From assembly GCF_024808815.1 (NCBI RefSeq), contig NZ_JANUCS010000015.1, forward strand, positions 1 to 52,189: 52,189 nt of DNA, in the 5' to 3' direction. Of this stretch, positions 24,466 to 32,995 are shown one piece after another; position 1 is the stretch's first letter, and each line of letters opens with the position of its first letter. A program made the translations under genes and the position numbers. The notes below the pieces were generated by a model. That model was not told where the DNA came from and did no database searches. It worked only from the letters and a program-made list of their open reading frames with translations. Source of the DNA: Methanosalsum natronophilum (GTDB taxonomy: Archaea > Halobacteriota > Methanosarcinia > Methanosarcinales > Methanosarcinaceae).

Positions 24466-26379
24466 TTATACATCACTATCTAATACTTGAAAGTGGGCAG
24501 ATACATTAAGGTTACCTTCTGGAAGTTTAGTAAGGATAATCGATTCTACCTTTTGTTGGAGATAATCCATGAGTTTTGTAAGTCTATCAACATCAAGATA
24601 CGTAAGTTCATCGAGGATTAGTACAGGGAACTTTTCATTTACCTTATATGCAAGATATCCACTTAACATTACTATTAAACCAACAACTTCTAGTTCTGAA
24701 GTACTGAGTGTCTGTAAAGAATACCTATCAGGTTTTTTCTCTTCCTCGCGTACCACTACTAAGTTATATTTGTCATTCAACACTTCTAATCTCACATTCT
24801 TGATATTCTCAAAACCAATTATATCTTTGATATGATTTATATTCTCATTAAAAGTGGTACGAACTGCTGACTGGAGATACTCTTTTTCTTTAACAACTTC
24901 TTTCTTTTTATCTTGTAAAGAGTTAAGCTTTGATTTTATGTTGTTTAGTTGATCTTGTTTGGTAGCAAGAGCCTCTAACATAGATTCGGTTTCATCCATT
25001 TTTTCTTTTAATATTCCATGCTTTGCTTTTAGTTCAATATAATTATTATTTAACCCTGTTTTTTTATCATTATGTTTTTTACTAACAGAGTCAAGTTTGT
25101 CTTTGAGTATAGTTAGATCCTGTTGATATTGTTCAAGTTTCTCTTTTTCAGTAACTAGATCAGATTCAAGTTCATTCACTTGTAAATATGTGCGATTTAG
25201 CTCAGACCTGTATTTATTATACTTTGATTGCTGTGATTCAACATCATCCAATTCTTGTTGAACCTGGTAAATTTGGTTTTTTATTTTATTATTCGTTTCA
25301 ATAAGGTCACTTGATATTGAATGCAAGTGTTGAAGATGTTTTTTTAAATTCTCATCATCGGTTCTCGAACCACATGTAGGACATGTCTTTTTAGATTTAC
25401 CTAGAAGTCCAGTTTCCAATAATTTCTCATTCATTTGTTCATTATACTGATCAATAATAGTATGGTCTGAATGTAGTGTTTTCTCAAGGTTGTCAATATA
25501 TACGTTTACAGTATCTATTTTTTCCGTATTCTCACTTAATTTAGATTTGAGCATGGAATGTTGAGATTTTAGTTCCATGACCTTTTCAGGATTAAACTCT
25601 TTTAAGTTCTCTAATTCGTTTTCCTTATTCCTTACCTCTTGATTAAGGTTCTTTAACTGGAACTCTTTATTCTCAATACTAGATTTTAATTTTGCTATTG
25701 ATTGTACTAGATTAGTATAAGATGATTTTAAGTCCATATATTGTTGATGAGACTCATTATCTTGAACATCATCGTCCTTTGAACTCATTTCAATCAGATG
25801 TATCTCTTTCTCCACTTGTTTTATTTGAGAATTTAATTCTCCTTTTTGATTGATCAATTCGTCTTTCCTTTTTAGCTCCGATTGTAATGTTTTCATTTCT
25901 TGTCGATATTTTTGGAGTGATACATTATATTCATGTTCCCTAGCCTCAAGTTCATCCAAATTAGTATGTTCAATTATTGCGTTTCTTATATCTCCACCAT
26001 TCCTTATAGTAGTTAAAAGTGTGTTTGTATTGTTTCCAATAGCAAACCGGGTGATTAAGTGACCCATATTTTCATCAAATAAGTTGTCTCCTTTAAAATT
26101 AAGAGTGCGATTATCAATATATTCAAGTGATTTTACATACTCTATCCCATCACCATCAATTATCTTTACATAGCCTTTCTTATTGCCACTCTTTAAGAAA
26201 TAGTTCTTATCCTTCACTAAACCATTTCTAATCATAAGTACCTGGAATGCACGCAGAAATGATGTTTTCCCAGTAGCATTAGGAGCCTCTATTACATTTA
26301 GACCTTTCTTAAAGTCAAGTTCATGTGACTCAATTCCCCCAATATTCTTGACTTGGATTTTAAAATTTTTTAGATCCAT
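24466..26379 (-). CDS. Archaea-specific SMC/Rad50-related ATPase
   Basis: A 637-aa ABC-type ATPase with Walker A at residues 32-40 (APNATGKTS). Two long coiled coils surround a Rad50-type zinc hook, Cys333-Pro-Thr-Cys336 (CPTCG). The signature motif is a degenerate LSTSE (about residue 555), followed by Walker B (VLILDEL, about 588). It is too short and has no Mre11 partner, so it is not Rad50. It matches the layout of the archaea-specific SMC-related proteins best known in haloarchaea. The ATG lacks a strong Shine-Dalgarno. It is the first gene of the set with the RdfA-like and winged-helix genes. Confidence 0.82.
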   Translation of the reverse strand: MDLKNFKIQVKNIGGIESHELDFKKGLNVIEAPNATGKTSFLRAFQVLMIRNGLVKDKNYFLKSGNKKGYVKIIDGDGIEYVKSLEYIDNRTLNFKGDNLFDENMGHLITRFAIGNNTNTLLTTIRNGGDIRNAIIEHTNLDELEAREHEYNVSLQKYRQEMKTLQSELKRKDELINQKGELNSQIKQVEKEIHLIEMSSKDDDVQDNESHQQYMDLKSSYTNLVQSIAKLKSSIENKEFQLKNLNQEVRNKENELENLKEFNPEKVMELKSQHSMLKSKLSENTEKIDTVNVYIDNLEKTLHSDHTIIDQYNEQMNEKLLETGLLGKSKKTCPTCGSRTDDENLKKHLQHLHSISSDLIETNNKIKNQIYQVQQELDDVESQQSKYNKYRSELNRTYLQVNELESDLVTEKEKLEQYQQDLTILKDKLDSVSKKHNDKKTGLNNNYIELKAKHGILKEKMDETESMLEALATKQDQLNNIKSKLNSLQDKKKEVVKEKEYLQSAVRTTFNENINHIKDIIGFENIKNVRLEVLNDKYNLVVVREEEKKPDRYSLQTLSTSELEVVGLIVMLSGYLAYKVNEKFPVLILDELTYLDVDRLTKLMDYLQQKVESIILTKLPEGNLNVSAHFQVLDSDV

Positions 26380-26635
26380 TTATCTTCAGTTTCTCCTAAT
26401 AATTTGAAACAATATACTATATCATTTGATTATTATTAATATAAAAGATTAATGAATTAATAATACTAACAGTTTAAGTTACCTGTTTTCTAAAATTAAG
26501 TTTTAACTAGCTTCAGCTAATTTAGAATGTTGAAAGTAATTTTTTACTTTTTTAAATGCGTGCAATGATTTAAATATAATACGTGCATGTTCAACACAAT
26601 ATTTGTTTATATTTCAAATCCTGGAGCAAAGTGTT

Positions 26636-26854
26636 ATGGGTTCAAGAGTAGTAAAAATGTCAGATTCCCAAGATCAAGGTAATGGCGTTAAGTGTATTGA
26701 TGAAAATGTCACTGAATTTGAACCTACTTTGGTAAAACAAGTACGTAAATCTGGTGATATCTATGTTGGCAGAAAACATTCTGGTAAAACTGCATATATC
26801 TATTTCAAGAGAACTGAAGTCAATGATAACTTAAAAGGAGATGAGAGTGAATGA
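26636..26854 (+). CDS. Small protein with AbrB/DUF2080-like C-terminus
   Basis: A 72-aa protein. The first half is polar; the second half (LVKQVRKSGDIYVGRKHSGKTAYIYFKR) resembles DUF2080/SpoVT-AbrB-type swapped-hairpin proteins (pattern GNSG-IYVPK-GK). The ATG at 26636 has GGAG 9 bases upstream; an upstream ATG at 26603 adds 11 hydrophobic residues with no Shine-Dalgarno. Its stop overlaps the start of the KaiC-like gene (ATGA), so the two are translated together. Confidence 0.6.
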   Translation: MGSRVVKMSDSQDQGNGVKCIDENVTEFEPTLVKQVRKSGDIYVGRKHSGKTAYIYFKRTEVNDNLKGDESE

Positions 26855-27612
26855 GAATTCCTTCAGGTATTGATGGACTGGATGAACTAATCGAAGGGGG
26901 ACTCTTATCCAATCGAGTCTATCTCATCTCAGGATCACCTGGGGCTGGAAAGACCACTTTTGGATTACAGTTCTTGGTACAGGGTGCAAAGATGAATGAA
27001 ATAGGTTTATACATAACTTTACTTGACAGCCCACATAACATTATTGAAGATTTTTCAAGTTATTCATTTGACCTTAATGCATACCTTCAACAAAACAAGA
27101 TCCTATTCGCGGATGTCGGACCGAGATTAGATTATGGGTATATGGATGAATTAAATAGTATTTTTAGTGTTGGCAATGGTAGTAATAATTTCGAAACTGA
27201 AAGCGATGCACCTTCACCAGCATCTGTCTTTAAAGAAATTGAAACTTACGTGACGCAATATAATGTTACAAGGTTGGTCATAGATTCACTTTCTGCTATG
27301 AGATTCACTAAAAGCGATCGGATTGTAGAAGAAAAAGAAATTAGTAGATTTATTAGACAACTGAAACGGTTGGGTTGCACGACTGTGCTTTTATCTGAAT
27401 TAAGTGGCCAAGATAGTTATAAAACTGAACAATATGCTGCTCATGGTGTCATTATATTGCACAGCTTTCTTAGAGATGATGAGCTTGTACGTGCATTTCA
27501 AATAGTCAAGATGAGAGGTACTAGACATCCTTGTACATTAATGGAACTCAAATTCAGTGATAATGGTCTGAAAATACATCATAATAAAATCTCTAGTAGA
27601 AAAACTAATTAG
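26851..27612 (+). CDS. KaiC/RAD55-family RecA-like ATPase
   Basis: A single KaiC domain of 253 aa: Walker A GSPGAGKTT (about 27-35), Walker B LVIDSLSAM, and the C-terminal strand pair KMRGTRHPCTLMELKFSDNGL. Archaeal single-domain KaiC proteins are signalling ATPases. It is not ArlH, which lacks this C-terminal motif and has a different Walker A context. It overlaps the small AbrB-like gene by 4 bp. Its place between chemotaxis and archaellin genes suggests a role in taxis or archaellum regulation, but that is inference. Confidence 0.9.
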   Translation: MRIPSGIDGLDELIEGGLLSNRVYLISGSPGAGKTTFGLQFLVQGAKMNEIGLYITLLDSPHNIIEDFSSYSFDLNAYLQQNKILFADVGPRLDYGYMDELNSIFSVGNGSNNFETESDAPSPASVFKEIETYVTQYNVTRLVIDSLSAMRFTKSDRIVEEKEISRFIRQLKRLGCTTVLLSELSGQDSYKTEQYAAHGVIILHSFLRDDELVRAFQIVKMRGTRHPCTLMELKFSDNGLKIHHNKISSRKTN

Positions 27613-27694
27613 TATTCAAAAACGTTATAGTCGTATTTACAATAAATACTGTACTTTTTTAAAAAGGTAATTCTTGGAAATATAATGTATCTTA

Positions 27695-28069
27695 TTAACA
27701 GTTAGATAATATTAATGCAAAAAATGATTTGTACGGTGAGTATACTCTAACTTTCATCTCAGTTTCAAACAAATAACATTTTCGATCAAAAACAAAACTA
27801 CGATTGTCATTCAATGCTACTGTTCCAAAAAAATCAATCCAATCAAATTCTATATCTCTAAAAAAACAATTTAGTTTCGAGAATGATATGCTTCTCAAAA
27901 AATTATTATCAATACCTAACAGTTCTGAAAATTGGGAGTTAGCATAAATTAGTTCGGCATCTATGGGTTCACCTAAATCATTGACAACAAGTCTATTAAA
28001 TGACGTTGCGATATTGATATTATCAAGAATAGATTTATAGATAAAACTTTCATTCAATTCAGTTTGCAT
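27695..28069 (-). CDS. Stand-alone PAS domain protein
   Basis: A 124-aa protein that is one PAS domain. It aligns over its length with the first PAS domain of the protein at 7047-8975 (shared pattern: LV-DxxGxPIDxE, IYANSQFSELLGI, and EFDWIDFFG versus DFDWIEYFG). No output domain is present. It converges on the KaiC-like gene, 82 bp apart. It may be an adaptor that feeds a signal into the neighbouring taxis genes. No Shine-Dalgarno is visible before the ATG. Confidence 0.7.
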   Translation of the reverse strand: MQTELNESFIYKSILDNINIATSFNRLVVNDLGEPIDAELIYANSQFSELLGIDNNFLRSISFSKLNCFFRDIEFDWIDFFGTVALNDNRSFVFDRKCYLFETEMKVRVYSPYKSFFALILSNC

Positions 28070-28224
28070 ACTACCACATAAATACTGTATAATATATTAT
28101 GAAGATAATAGTTAAAAATCTTTTCTATTTAAATGAAAGTTCTTACTTATACAATAGCCAGTATTGTTATTTTTAGTATATTTAAAATAAAAATAAGGAA
28201 GCTTGGATGATTTAGCTATTAATA

Positions 28225-29208
28225 TTATTTTGCTCCAATGTTGATTGGATCATCGATCACACTAAGATACTTATTATTAGAATATTCAAAGAGCACACGA
28301 GTTTCTTCAATCGAATTCCAGCCTTTATTCAGTGGTATAACTGTTAGTGTTCGTGTAACAGTTTCTCCTGGTTTAATTGTCCCAAAATCCAAGATAGGAT
28401 CTTTGATACTTATGGTGGGACTATACTTAACAGCAATCTGGAAATTATTATATGGTTGTTTTGAAAAATTCTTTACCCAAAAATCAATATATGCTTTTTT
28501 GTTCACTTCATTTTCTTTAGATGGAATGATTCTGATGAAACGTTTTACCATACCTTTTTGAATCGGTTTTGCATTCCTTGTATCAAAACTAGCTTTTTTG
28601 GAGTTATTTTTCTTCTCTTTACTATTCACATACAAACCTAATAACAATAAAGCTACAGATAATCCAAACAATGGTACAGCATTATCTATCAGTGAATCTA
28701 CTGGTGTTTGTTCAATTACAACTGAATCTATTTCTTCCTGTGTTATCATCATAGGACCATCAAAAGAAATCCTATTGATTATCCAGCCAGTACCACTCCG
28801 TTGAAGTTTGAAAAATAATTCTTTTTCAACTTCTCCCGAAAGCCTACCAGCAGCATTAAATTGGAGTATTGTGCAGTTAGTTGATACAACTGCAATAGTT
28901 TCCTGAACCTCTATTTCAGTGATTTCTACATTATCAATACTGTTCCTGACAAAACCATTATTCCGCATCTCAACTTCAATGCTCGCGGGTGCTAGAAGTC
29001 TAGTAGTACCTATAGTTGCCTCGGGTGAAAAACCTCTGCCACCTGCAAGCTGGAACGCATCATCAAAATCTCCTTCATTCACATGTTCCATGAAATCCAA
29101 CACAACTTCTTGAACATCTTCCTCGTGATTAGGTTCAAGATCAATACAACCAGTACCCGTGAAAGATAAAATAACTAGTAGAGTGATTAGTATTAACCGA
29201 TTTTTCAT
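28225..29208 (-). CDS. Lipoprotein/membrane-anchored secreted protein of the archaellum island
   Basis: A 327-aa protein. It has a signal peptide with a lipobox-like end (SFTGTGC, Cys near 21). Residues 30-150 are a soluble domain resembling NTF2/DUF4878-like folds (VLDFMEHVNEGDFDDAFQLAGG). A TM segment is at about 176-195, followed by a basic linker and a beta-sandwich domain (about 230-325, CARDB-like: AYIDFWVKNFSKQPYNNFQIAVKY, FGTIKPGETVTRTLTV). The dual anchoring is unusual, and which face each half lies on is uncertain. AGGTG lies 5 bases before the ATG. It follows the gene at 29251 by 42 bp. Confidence 0.75.
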   Translation of the reverse strand: MKNRLILITLLVILSFTGTGCIDLEPNHEEDVQEVVLDFMEHVNEGDFDDAFQLAGGRGFSPEATIGTTRLLAPASIEVEMRNNGFVRNSIDNVEITEIEVQETIAVVSTNCTILQFNAAGRLSGEVEKELFFKLQRSGTGWIINRISFDGPMMITQEEIDSVVIEQTPVDSLIDNAVPLFGLSVALLLLGLYVNSKEKKNNSKKASFDTRNAKPIQKGMVKRFIRIIPSKENEVNKKAYIDFWVKNFSKQPYNNFQIAVKYSPTISIKDPILDFGTIKPGETVTRTLTVIPLNKGWNSIEETRVLFEYSNNKYLSVIDDPINIGAK

Positions 29209-29250
29209 ACAGGCACCTATTAAATTGATATAGTAAACAATGTTTTTATT

Positions 29251-30048
29251 TTAATTTTTCTTTTCTCTTCTATCTTTTTTTAGAGAAAGAATTGCTAATC
29301 CCATTAAGATGATGAAGATCAATCCTAATATAGGTAAAAAGTATGGATGTTCATAAAATGCTTTTTTGTTGACATTCACTTGTGTAGCGAATTCGAACGT
29401 AGTCTTGCCATCGATTACTGTAGAACTAATACCACTTCCACCAGTTAGCAAAACCCTTTCATTCTCAGTAGAGGTTTCAGAATCGTCTAATCCATGATAA
29501 CTTATGAGTTCAAAACCTTCTGGTAGAATTATCTGTTTTTCTTCTATTGAAGGATGGCCTTGAATCCAAATGTGGTTCTCACCTGTCGAAATTGAGTCCA
29601 CAAATTCAAACTGTATATCTGTAGTAACTAGGACATTATCATCAGTTTCATTGATATTACCTTCAATTTCACCAAGGTTCATTTCAATTGAAGTTAGATT
29701 TAGTTCAGTTTCACCATCATTTATAATAATATATTCCTTAAATTCATCTTCTTTGATATTGATATATGTTTCAATAAACTGATTAATCTCAGAACTATTA
29801 ATAATACCATCATTGTTCATATCAATCAAATTTTTGAGCTCAATAGCATAAGTTCCAGAGTATTCTTCAATTATCTTAAATTTGATATGATATTCTTGGA
29901 TATCTATATAGTTAGAATAAGTTGCCATTGAAGTTTCGAGTTCCATTTCATCCATATCGACATGGTTTACATCTGCAGTTACCGGTACTATTAATAACGT
30001 GACTAATAAAATGGTAATACTTATCAATAAAATCTTTTTCTGAATCAT
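29251..30048 (-). CDS. Secreted membrane-anchored protein with one EF-hand-like loop
   Basis: A 265-aa protein with an N-terminal signal peptide (about 1-26, ending VTADVN), a beta-rich ectodomain, an EF-hand-type calcium loop DMNNDGIINSSE near residues 75-86, and a C-terminal TM helix (FLPILGLIFIILMGLAILSL) followed by a basic tail. The ATG at 30046-30048 was preferred over an upstream GTG. It sits between the archaellin at 30098 and the lipoprotein gene, probably in one operon. Function unknown; an archaellum-envelope contact role is inferred only from position. Confidence 0.75.
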   Translation of the reverse strand: MIQKKILLISITILLVTLLIVPVTADVNHVDMDEMELETSMATYSNYIDIQEYHIKFKIIEEYSGTYAIELKNLIDMNNDGIINSSEINQFIETYINIKEDEFKEYIIINDGETELNLTSIEMNLGEIEGNINETDDNVLVTTDIQFEFVDSISTGENHIWIQGHPSIEEKQIILPEGFELISYHGLDDSETSTENERVLLTGGSGISSTVIDGKTTFEFATQVNVNKKAFYEHPYFLPILGLIFIILMGLAILSLKKDRREKKN

Positions 30049-30097
30049 GACTAACACAAATTACAGTTTTTTTTGTTTATTAAATTTATGGAGATAT

Positions 30098-30886
30098 TTA
30101 AGGGTATAATCCAACAATCATATTAACCCCATAAGCAGAAGGTGTATAAAATCTTGCAGAGACATCTGGCCCATATTCTGAAGAGATAACAATACTCATA
30201 CGCGTCCTTGGGTTTAATTTAAGATCCGAACTTTTCAATTCAAGATCATCATAAGAATACAATGATGTATATCCAGAAGCATCCCTAGATACGGTTGCTA
30301 CATATAATGAGATTAAGTCACCTTTGCTCATTAAAGGATCTGATTGCGAGAATGAACCATCTTCATCTCTGTGTGGATTTGCAGTGAAGAATAATTTTGA
30401 ATTAGGTCCATCATTAGTAGTTCCATTGAGTAATAGTTCTAAGTTAGTTGAATGGTCAGTATCAAATCCTTCCATTGTGGTACCAAAAATTCTTTCATTA
30501 CCAGCATAGACTAAAGTATTTGTTCGACTACCATCAGAAACTGTGATTATTGTCTGGCTTATATCAATTTCACTGGTACCTACATGTAAGCCCGCGTTTA
30601 TCTTTATCATATCAATTGTATCTGATGGCCCACCTTGACCCCCAGTATCATTTGCACGGTACCCTTCAATGTTGCGAATCAAAATATTTGAAGATACTTC
30701 TTGGGTAGCTTGTCTGCCTGTTTGAGCTGCTTGTTCCTGCAAAATACCGGATGTTTGAATCATTACAGCTGCAGCTATGGAAGCAATTAAAATCATTGCT
30801 ATAAAAATTATTAATGTCCCAATACCTATTTGAGCATCAGTATTTTTCTTAAACCCTAAGCTACATTTTCTGGTCAAACCATCCAT
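30098..30886 (-). CDS. arlB: Archaellin (archaellum filament protein)
   Basis: Filament subunit. The class III signal peptide is basic ([18 protein letters not shown]), processed before [13 protein letters not shown] by an ArlK/PibD-type peptidase, and followed by the hydrophobic assembly helix. The C-terminus has the archaellin end [17 protein letters not shown]. The ATG at 30884-30886 was chosen to give a normal signal peptide; the open frame continues to 30991 with unrelated sequence. This is the most diverged of the short archaellins here and has no clear terminator after it, so it may be joined with the two secreted-protein genes downstream. Confidence 0.92.
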   Translation of the reverse strand: MDGLTRKCSLGFKKNTDAQIGIGTLIIFIAMILIASIAAAVMIQTSGILQEQAAQTGRQATQEVSSNILIRNIEGYRANDTGGQGGPSDTIDMIKINAGLHVGTSEIDISQTIITVSDGSRTNTLVYAGNERIFGTTMEGFDTDHSTNLELLLNGTTNDGPNSKLFFTANPHRDEDGSFSQSDPLMSKGDLISLYVATVSRDASGYTSLYSYDDLELKSSDLKLNPRTRMSIVISSEYGPDVSARFYTPSAYGVNMIVGLYP

Positions 30887-31061
30887 CCTAGTAAAAATAT
30901 ATGATTTATATTGGGTTGGATAACATATAAAGTTTATGAATAGCCTATAGCTATGAAGTCTTATAGACTGAGAATAAAAGAAAATATTCAATTTAAAAAT
31001 AAATGAAACAAAAATAGAATTTTTACTTTAAGTAAATAGAACAAAATAAAAATAGAGAGAA

Positions 31062-31080
31062 GTTCTCAATGAATGAGAAC
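31062..31080 (-). terminator. Terminator after archaellin gene 31083-31841
   Basis: A 7-bp stem (GTTCTCA/TGAGAAC, 5-base loop) lies just after the stop codon and is followed on the minus strand by a T-rich run. Confidence 0.65.
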
Positions 31081-31082
31081 TC

Positions 31083-31841
31083 TTATGGATATAGCTTGAC
31101 TATATCAGTTACACCATAAGTAGATGGGGTAACAAATGTTGCTTGTGAGATAGCTCCGGCTTCAGGTGTCATTACAATACCAACTTCTGTACGTGGATCG
31201 ATTGTCAATCCGGTGTTAGTTAAAGTACCATCACTTGAGTCTGCTCCATCAATTTCAATTGAATAGCCTTCTCCTGATCCTTCTTCTGATGCACTTGCAA
31301 TATAAAGATTGACAAGATCACCAGTATTCATAACAGGATTTTCCTGATTAAAGGATTCATCTTCATCACGAATATCATTAGCAGCAAATTCTGTTGTGGC
31401 TGCATCATCATCTGTCATTATTCTTTCTAGATTATCTGTCCAACTGTCATCATCTTTAACATGTTCTTCATCAATATAAGTCAATGTATTTGTTACACTA
31501 CCATCAGTAATGGTTACAACCAATTGATTGAGATCGACTGGTGAACTACCTGCTTGAAGACCTAGTTGTAATCTAAGTAGATCAACAGTATCGGATAAAC
31601 CATCATCAGTATGTGATGCTCTTACACCTTCGATACTTTTAATATCAATATTCGATGATACTTCTTGTGTTGCTTCTGAACCTGTCTGTTGTGCTCTCTG
31701 TTGTAACACTCCTGAAGTCTGGATAAGTACTGATGCAGCGACTGCTGCTACTAAGACCATAGCGATAAATATAATCAGAGTACCAATACCCACCTGACCT
31801 TTATTGTTCTTTCTAAAATTCAATTTTCTGTTTGCTTTCAT
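31083..31841 (-). CDS. arlB: Archaellin
   Basis: A 252-aa filament protein. The short basic leader MKANRKLNFRKNNKG is cut before [20 protein letters not shown]. The assembly helix continues to [21 protein letters not shown]. The C-terminal conserved motif is FVTPSTYGVTDIVKLYP. The central domain is variable and acidic. The ATG at 31839-31841 has GGAG 7 bases upstream; the frame is open to 31928 but the extension is not conserved. It is very close to the archaellin at 31957 (recent duplication). Confidence 0.95.
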   Translation of the reverse strand: MKANRKLNFRKNNKGQVGIGTLIIFIAMVLVAAVAASVLIQTSGVLQQRAQQTGSEATQEVSSNIDIKSIEGVRASHTDDGLSDTVDLLRLQLGLQAGSSPVDLNQLVVTITDGSVTNTLTYIDEEHVKDDDSWTDNLERIMTDDDAATTEFAANDIRDEDESFNQENPVMNTGDLVNLYIASASEEGSGEGYSIEIDGADSSDGTLTNTGLTIDPRTEVGIVMTPEAGAISQATFVTPSTYGVTDIVKLYP

Positions 31842-31922
31842 AAAAAAACTCCATATTCTATTTGATATAAAGAAAATTATCAGGTTTGAATTATATATTT
31901 TTGGTATATGGGATAAAAAAAG

Positions 31923-31945
31923 ATTCATATTATTAAAATATGAAT
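31923..31945 (-). terminator. Terminator after archaellin gene 31957-32709
   Basis: A 9-bp stem (ATTCATATT/AATATGAAT, 5-base loop) 11 bases after the stop codon, followed on the minus strand by a run of seven T. This archaellin therefore probably ends its own transcript. Confidence 0.7.
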
Positions 31946-31956
31946 CAAAACTTTGT

Positions 31957-32709
31957 TTATGGATATAGACTTACTATATCAGTTACACCATATGTAGATG
32001 GTGTAATAAAAGATGCTTGTGAAATAGCTCCTGCTTCAGGTGTCATTACAATACCAACTTCTGTACGTGGGTCTAATGTTAAACCAGATTCACTGTTTTC
32101 AGTAGGGAAATCCTCTCCATCAATATTTATTTGATGGTTTTCAGTATTTGCTTCTTCGGATGCTGTTGATATGTACATATTAACGAGATCACCAGTGTTC
32201 ATAACAGGATTTTCCTGACTGAAAGATTCATCTTCATCACGTATTTCTCTTACTGCAAAAAGGTCTGTAGCACCATCTGTGGTTTGTAGTCTTTCTAAAT
32301 TTCCATTTTCTCCACCAAATTCACTTGCTGGATCATTACCATCAGTATATGTCAGTGTGTTTGTACTACTTCCATCAGTAATTGTTACAACTAGTTGATT
32401 AAGATCTACTGGTGAACTGCCTGATTGGAGACCAAGTTGTAATCTTAACATATCTACAGTGTTGGTTAATTCATCACCGTTTGCTGCTCTGATACCTTCA
32501 ATATTTTTAATATCAATATTTGATGATACTTCCTGGGTTGCTTCCGAACCTGTCTGTTGTGCTCTTTGTTGTAGAACACCAGAGGTTTGAATCAATACAG
32601 CTGCAGCAACCGCTGCTACAAGAACCATTGCAATGAAGATAATAAGTGTCCCAATACCTACCTGGGCACTAGTATCTTCACTGAACCGTACATTCTTATT
32701 TGCTTTCAT
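31957..32709 (-). CDS. arlB: Archaellin
   Basis: A 250-aa filament protein. The leader MKANKNVRFSEDTSA is cut before [20 protein letters not shown]. The variable acidic middle (about 90-200) differs from the neighbour at 31083 while both ends are nearly identical. It ends FITPSTYGVTDIVSLYP. The upstream region carries a TATA run and the conserved archaellin promoter element at 32776-32806, so this gene has its own promoter. The Shine-Dalgarno is GGAAG. Confidence 0.95.
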   Translation of the reverse strand: MKANKNVRFSEDTSAQVGIGTLIIFIAMVLVAAVAAAVLIQTSGVLQQRAQQTGSEATQEVSSNIDIKNIEGIRAANGDELTNTVDMLRLQLGLQSGSSPVDLNQLVVTITDGSSTNTLTYTDGNDPASEFGGENGNLERLQTTDGATDLFAVREIRDEDESFSQENPVMNTGDLVNMYISTASEEANTENHQINIDGEDFPTENSESGLTLDPRTEVGIVMTPEAGAISQASFITPSTYGVTDIVSLYP

Positions 32710-32772
32710 AGTACAATCTTCCTATAATTTTATACAATAATAAATCTTATGATACATACACTTATTCTTTAA

Positions 32773-32958
32773 TCATATATATATACTTTGGTTTGATTTA
32801 TTTAACGAGTTTCTTATGGAAATGCAATGATCATGTTTAACTAAAGTATTTATTCCATAAGTCGATGGTGTAAAAAGTGGAGCCTCCTTAGAACATAAAG
32901 CTTCTGGGGGCTTAGGGACATTCTCTTCAATGAATCTTACCTTCTTACTTGTTCTCAT
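32773..32958 (-). pseudogene. Archaellin with its centre deleted
   Basis: The N-terminus MRTSKKVRFIEENV equals the archaellin leader (compare MKANKNVRFSEDTS). It runs straight into PPEALCSKEAPLFTPSTYG, which equals the archaellin C-terminus (TPEAGAISQASFITPSTYG). The signal cleavage site, the assembly helix and the whole central domain (about 200 codons) are lost. The normal stop is gone, so the frame reads on into the next promoter for about 17 residues. It follows the archaellin at 32996 by 37 bp on the same transcript and cannot make a filament subunit. Confidence 0.85.
32776..32806 (-). promoter_or_regulatory. Archaellin promoter: TATA run and conserved GTTTGA element
   Basis: The plus strand shows an ATATATATATA run (32776-32785) followed by TTTGGTTTGATTTATTTAAC (32787-32806). 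On the minus strand this is GTTAAATAAATCAAACC directly before the TATA box of the archaellin at 32709. Near-identical elements lie at 33811-33830 and 46402-46421. The element partly overlaps the out-of-context tail of the deleted-archaellin frame. Confidence 0.75.
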
Positions 32959-32995
32959 AGAATCTTACCGTACAGTATAAAAATAATAGAACTTT

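Noticed and set aside
24466-26379. The SMC-like protein as Rad50
   Set aside because: It is too short, the signature motif is LSTSE rather than LSGGE, and there is no mre11 neighbour.
26851-27612. The KaiC-like gene as ArlH
   Set aside because: The Walker A context and the C-terminal MRGTRHPC motif are of the KaiC/RAD55 type, and no ArlI or ArlJ follows.
28225-30048. The two secreted proteins as ArlF and ArlG
   Set aside because: ArlF and ArlG are about 150 aa with a pilin-like N-terminal helix; these proteins are larger, with signal peptides and extra domains.
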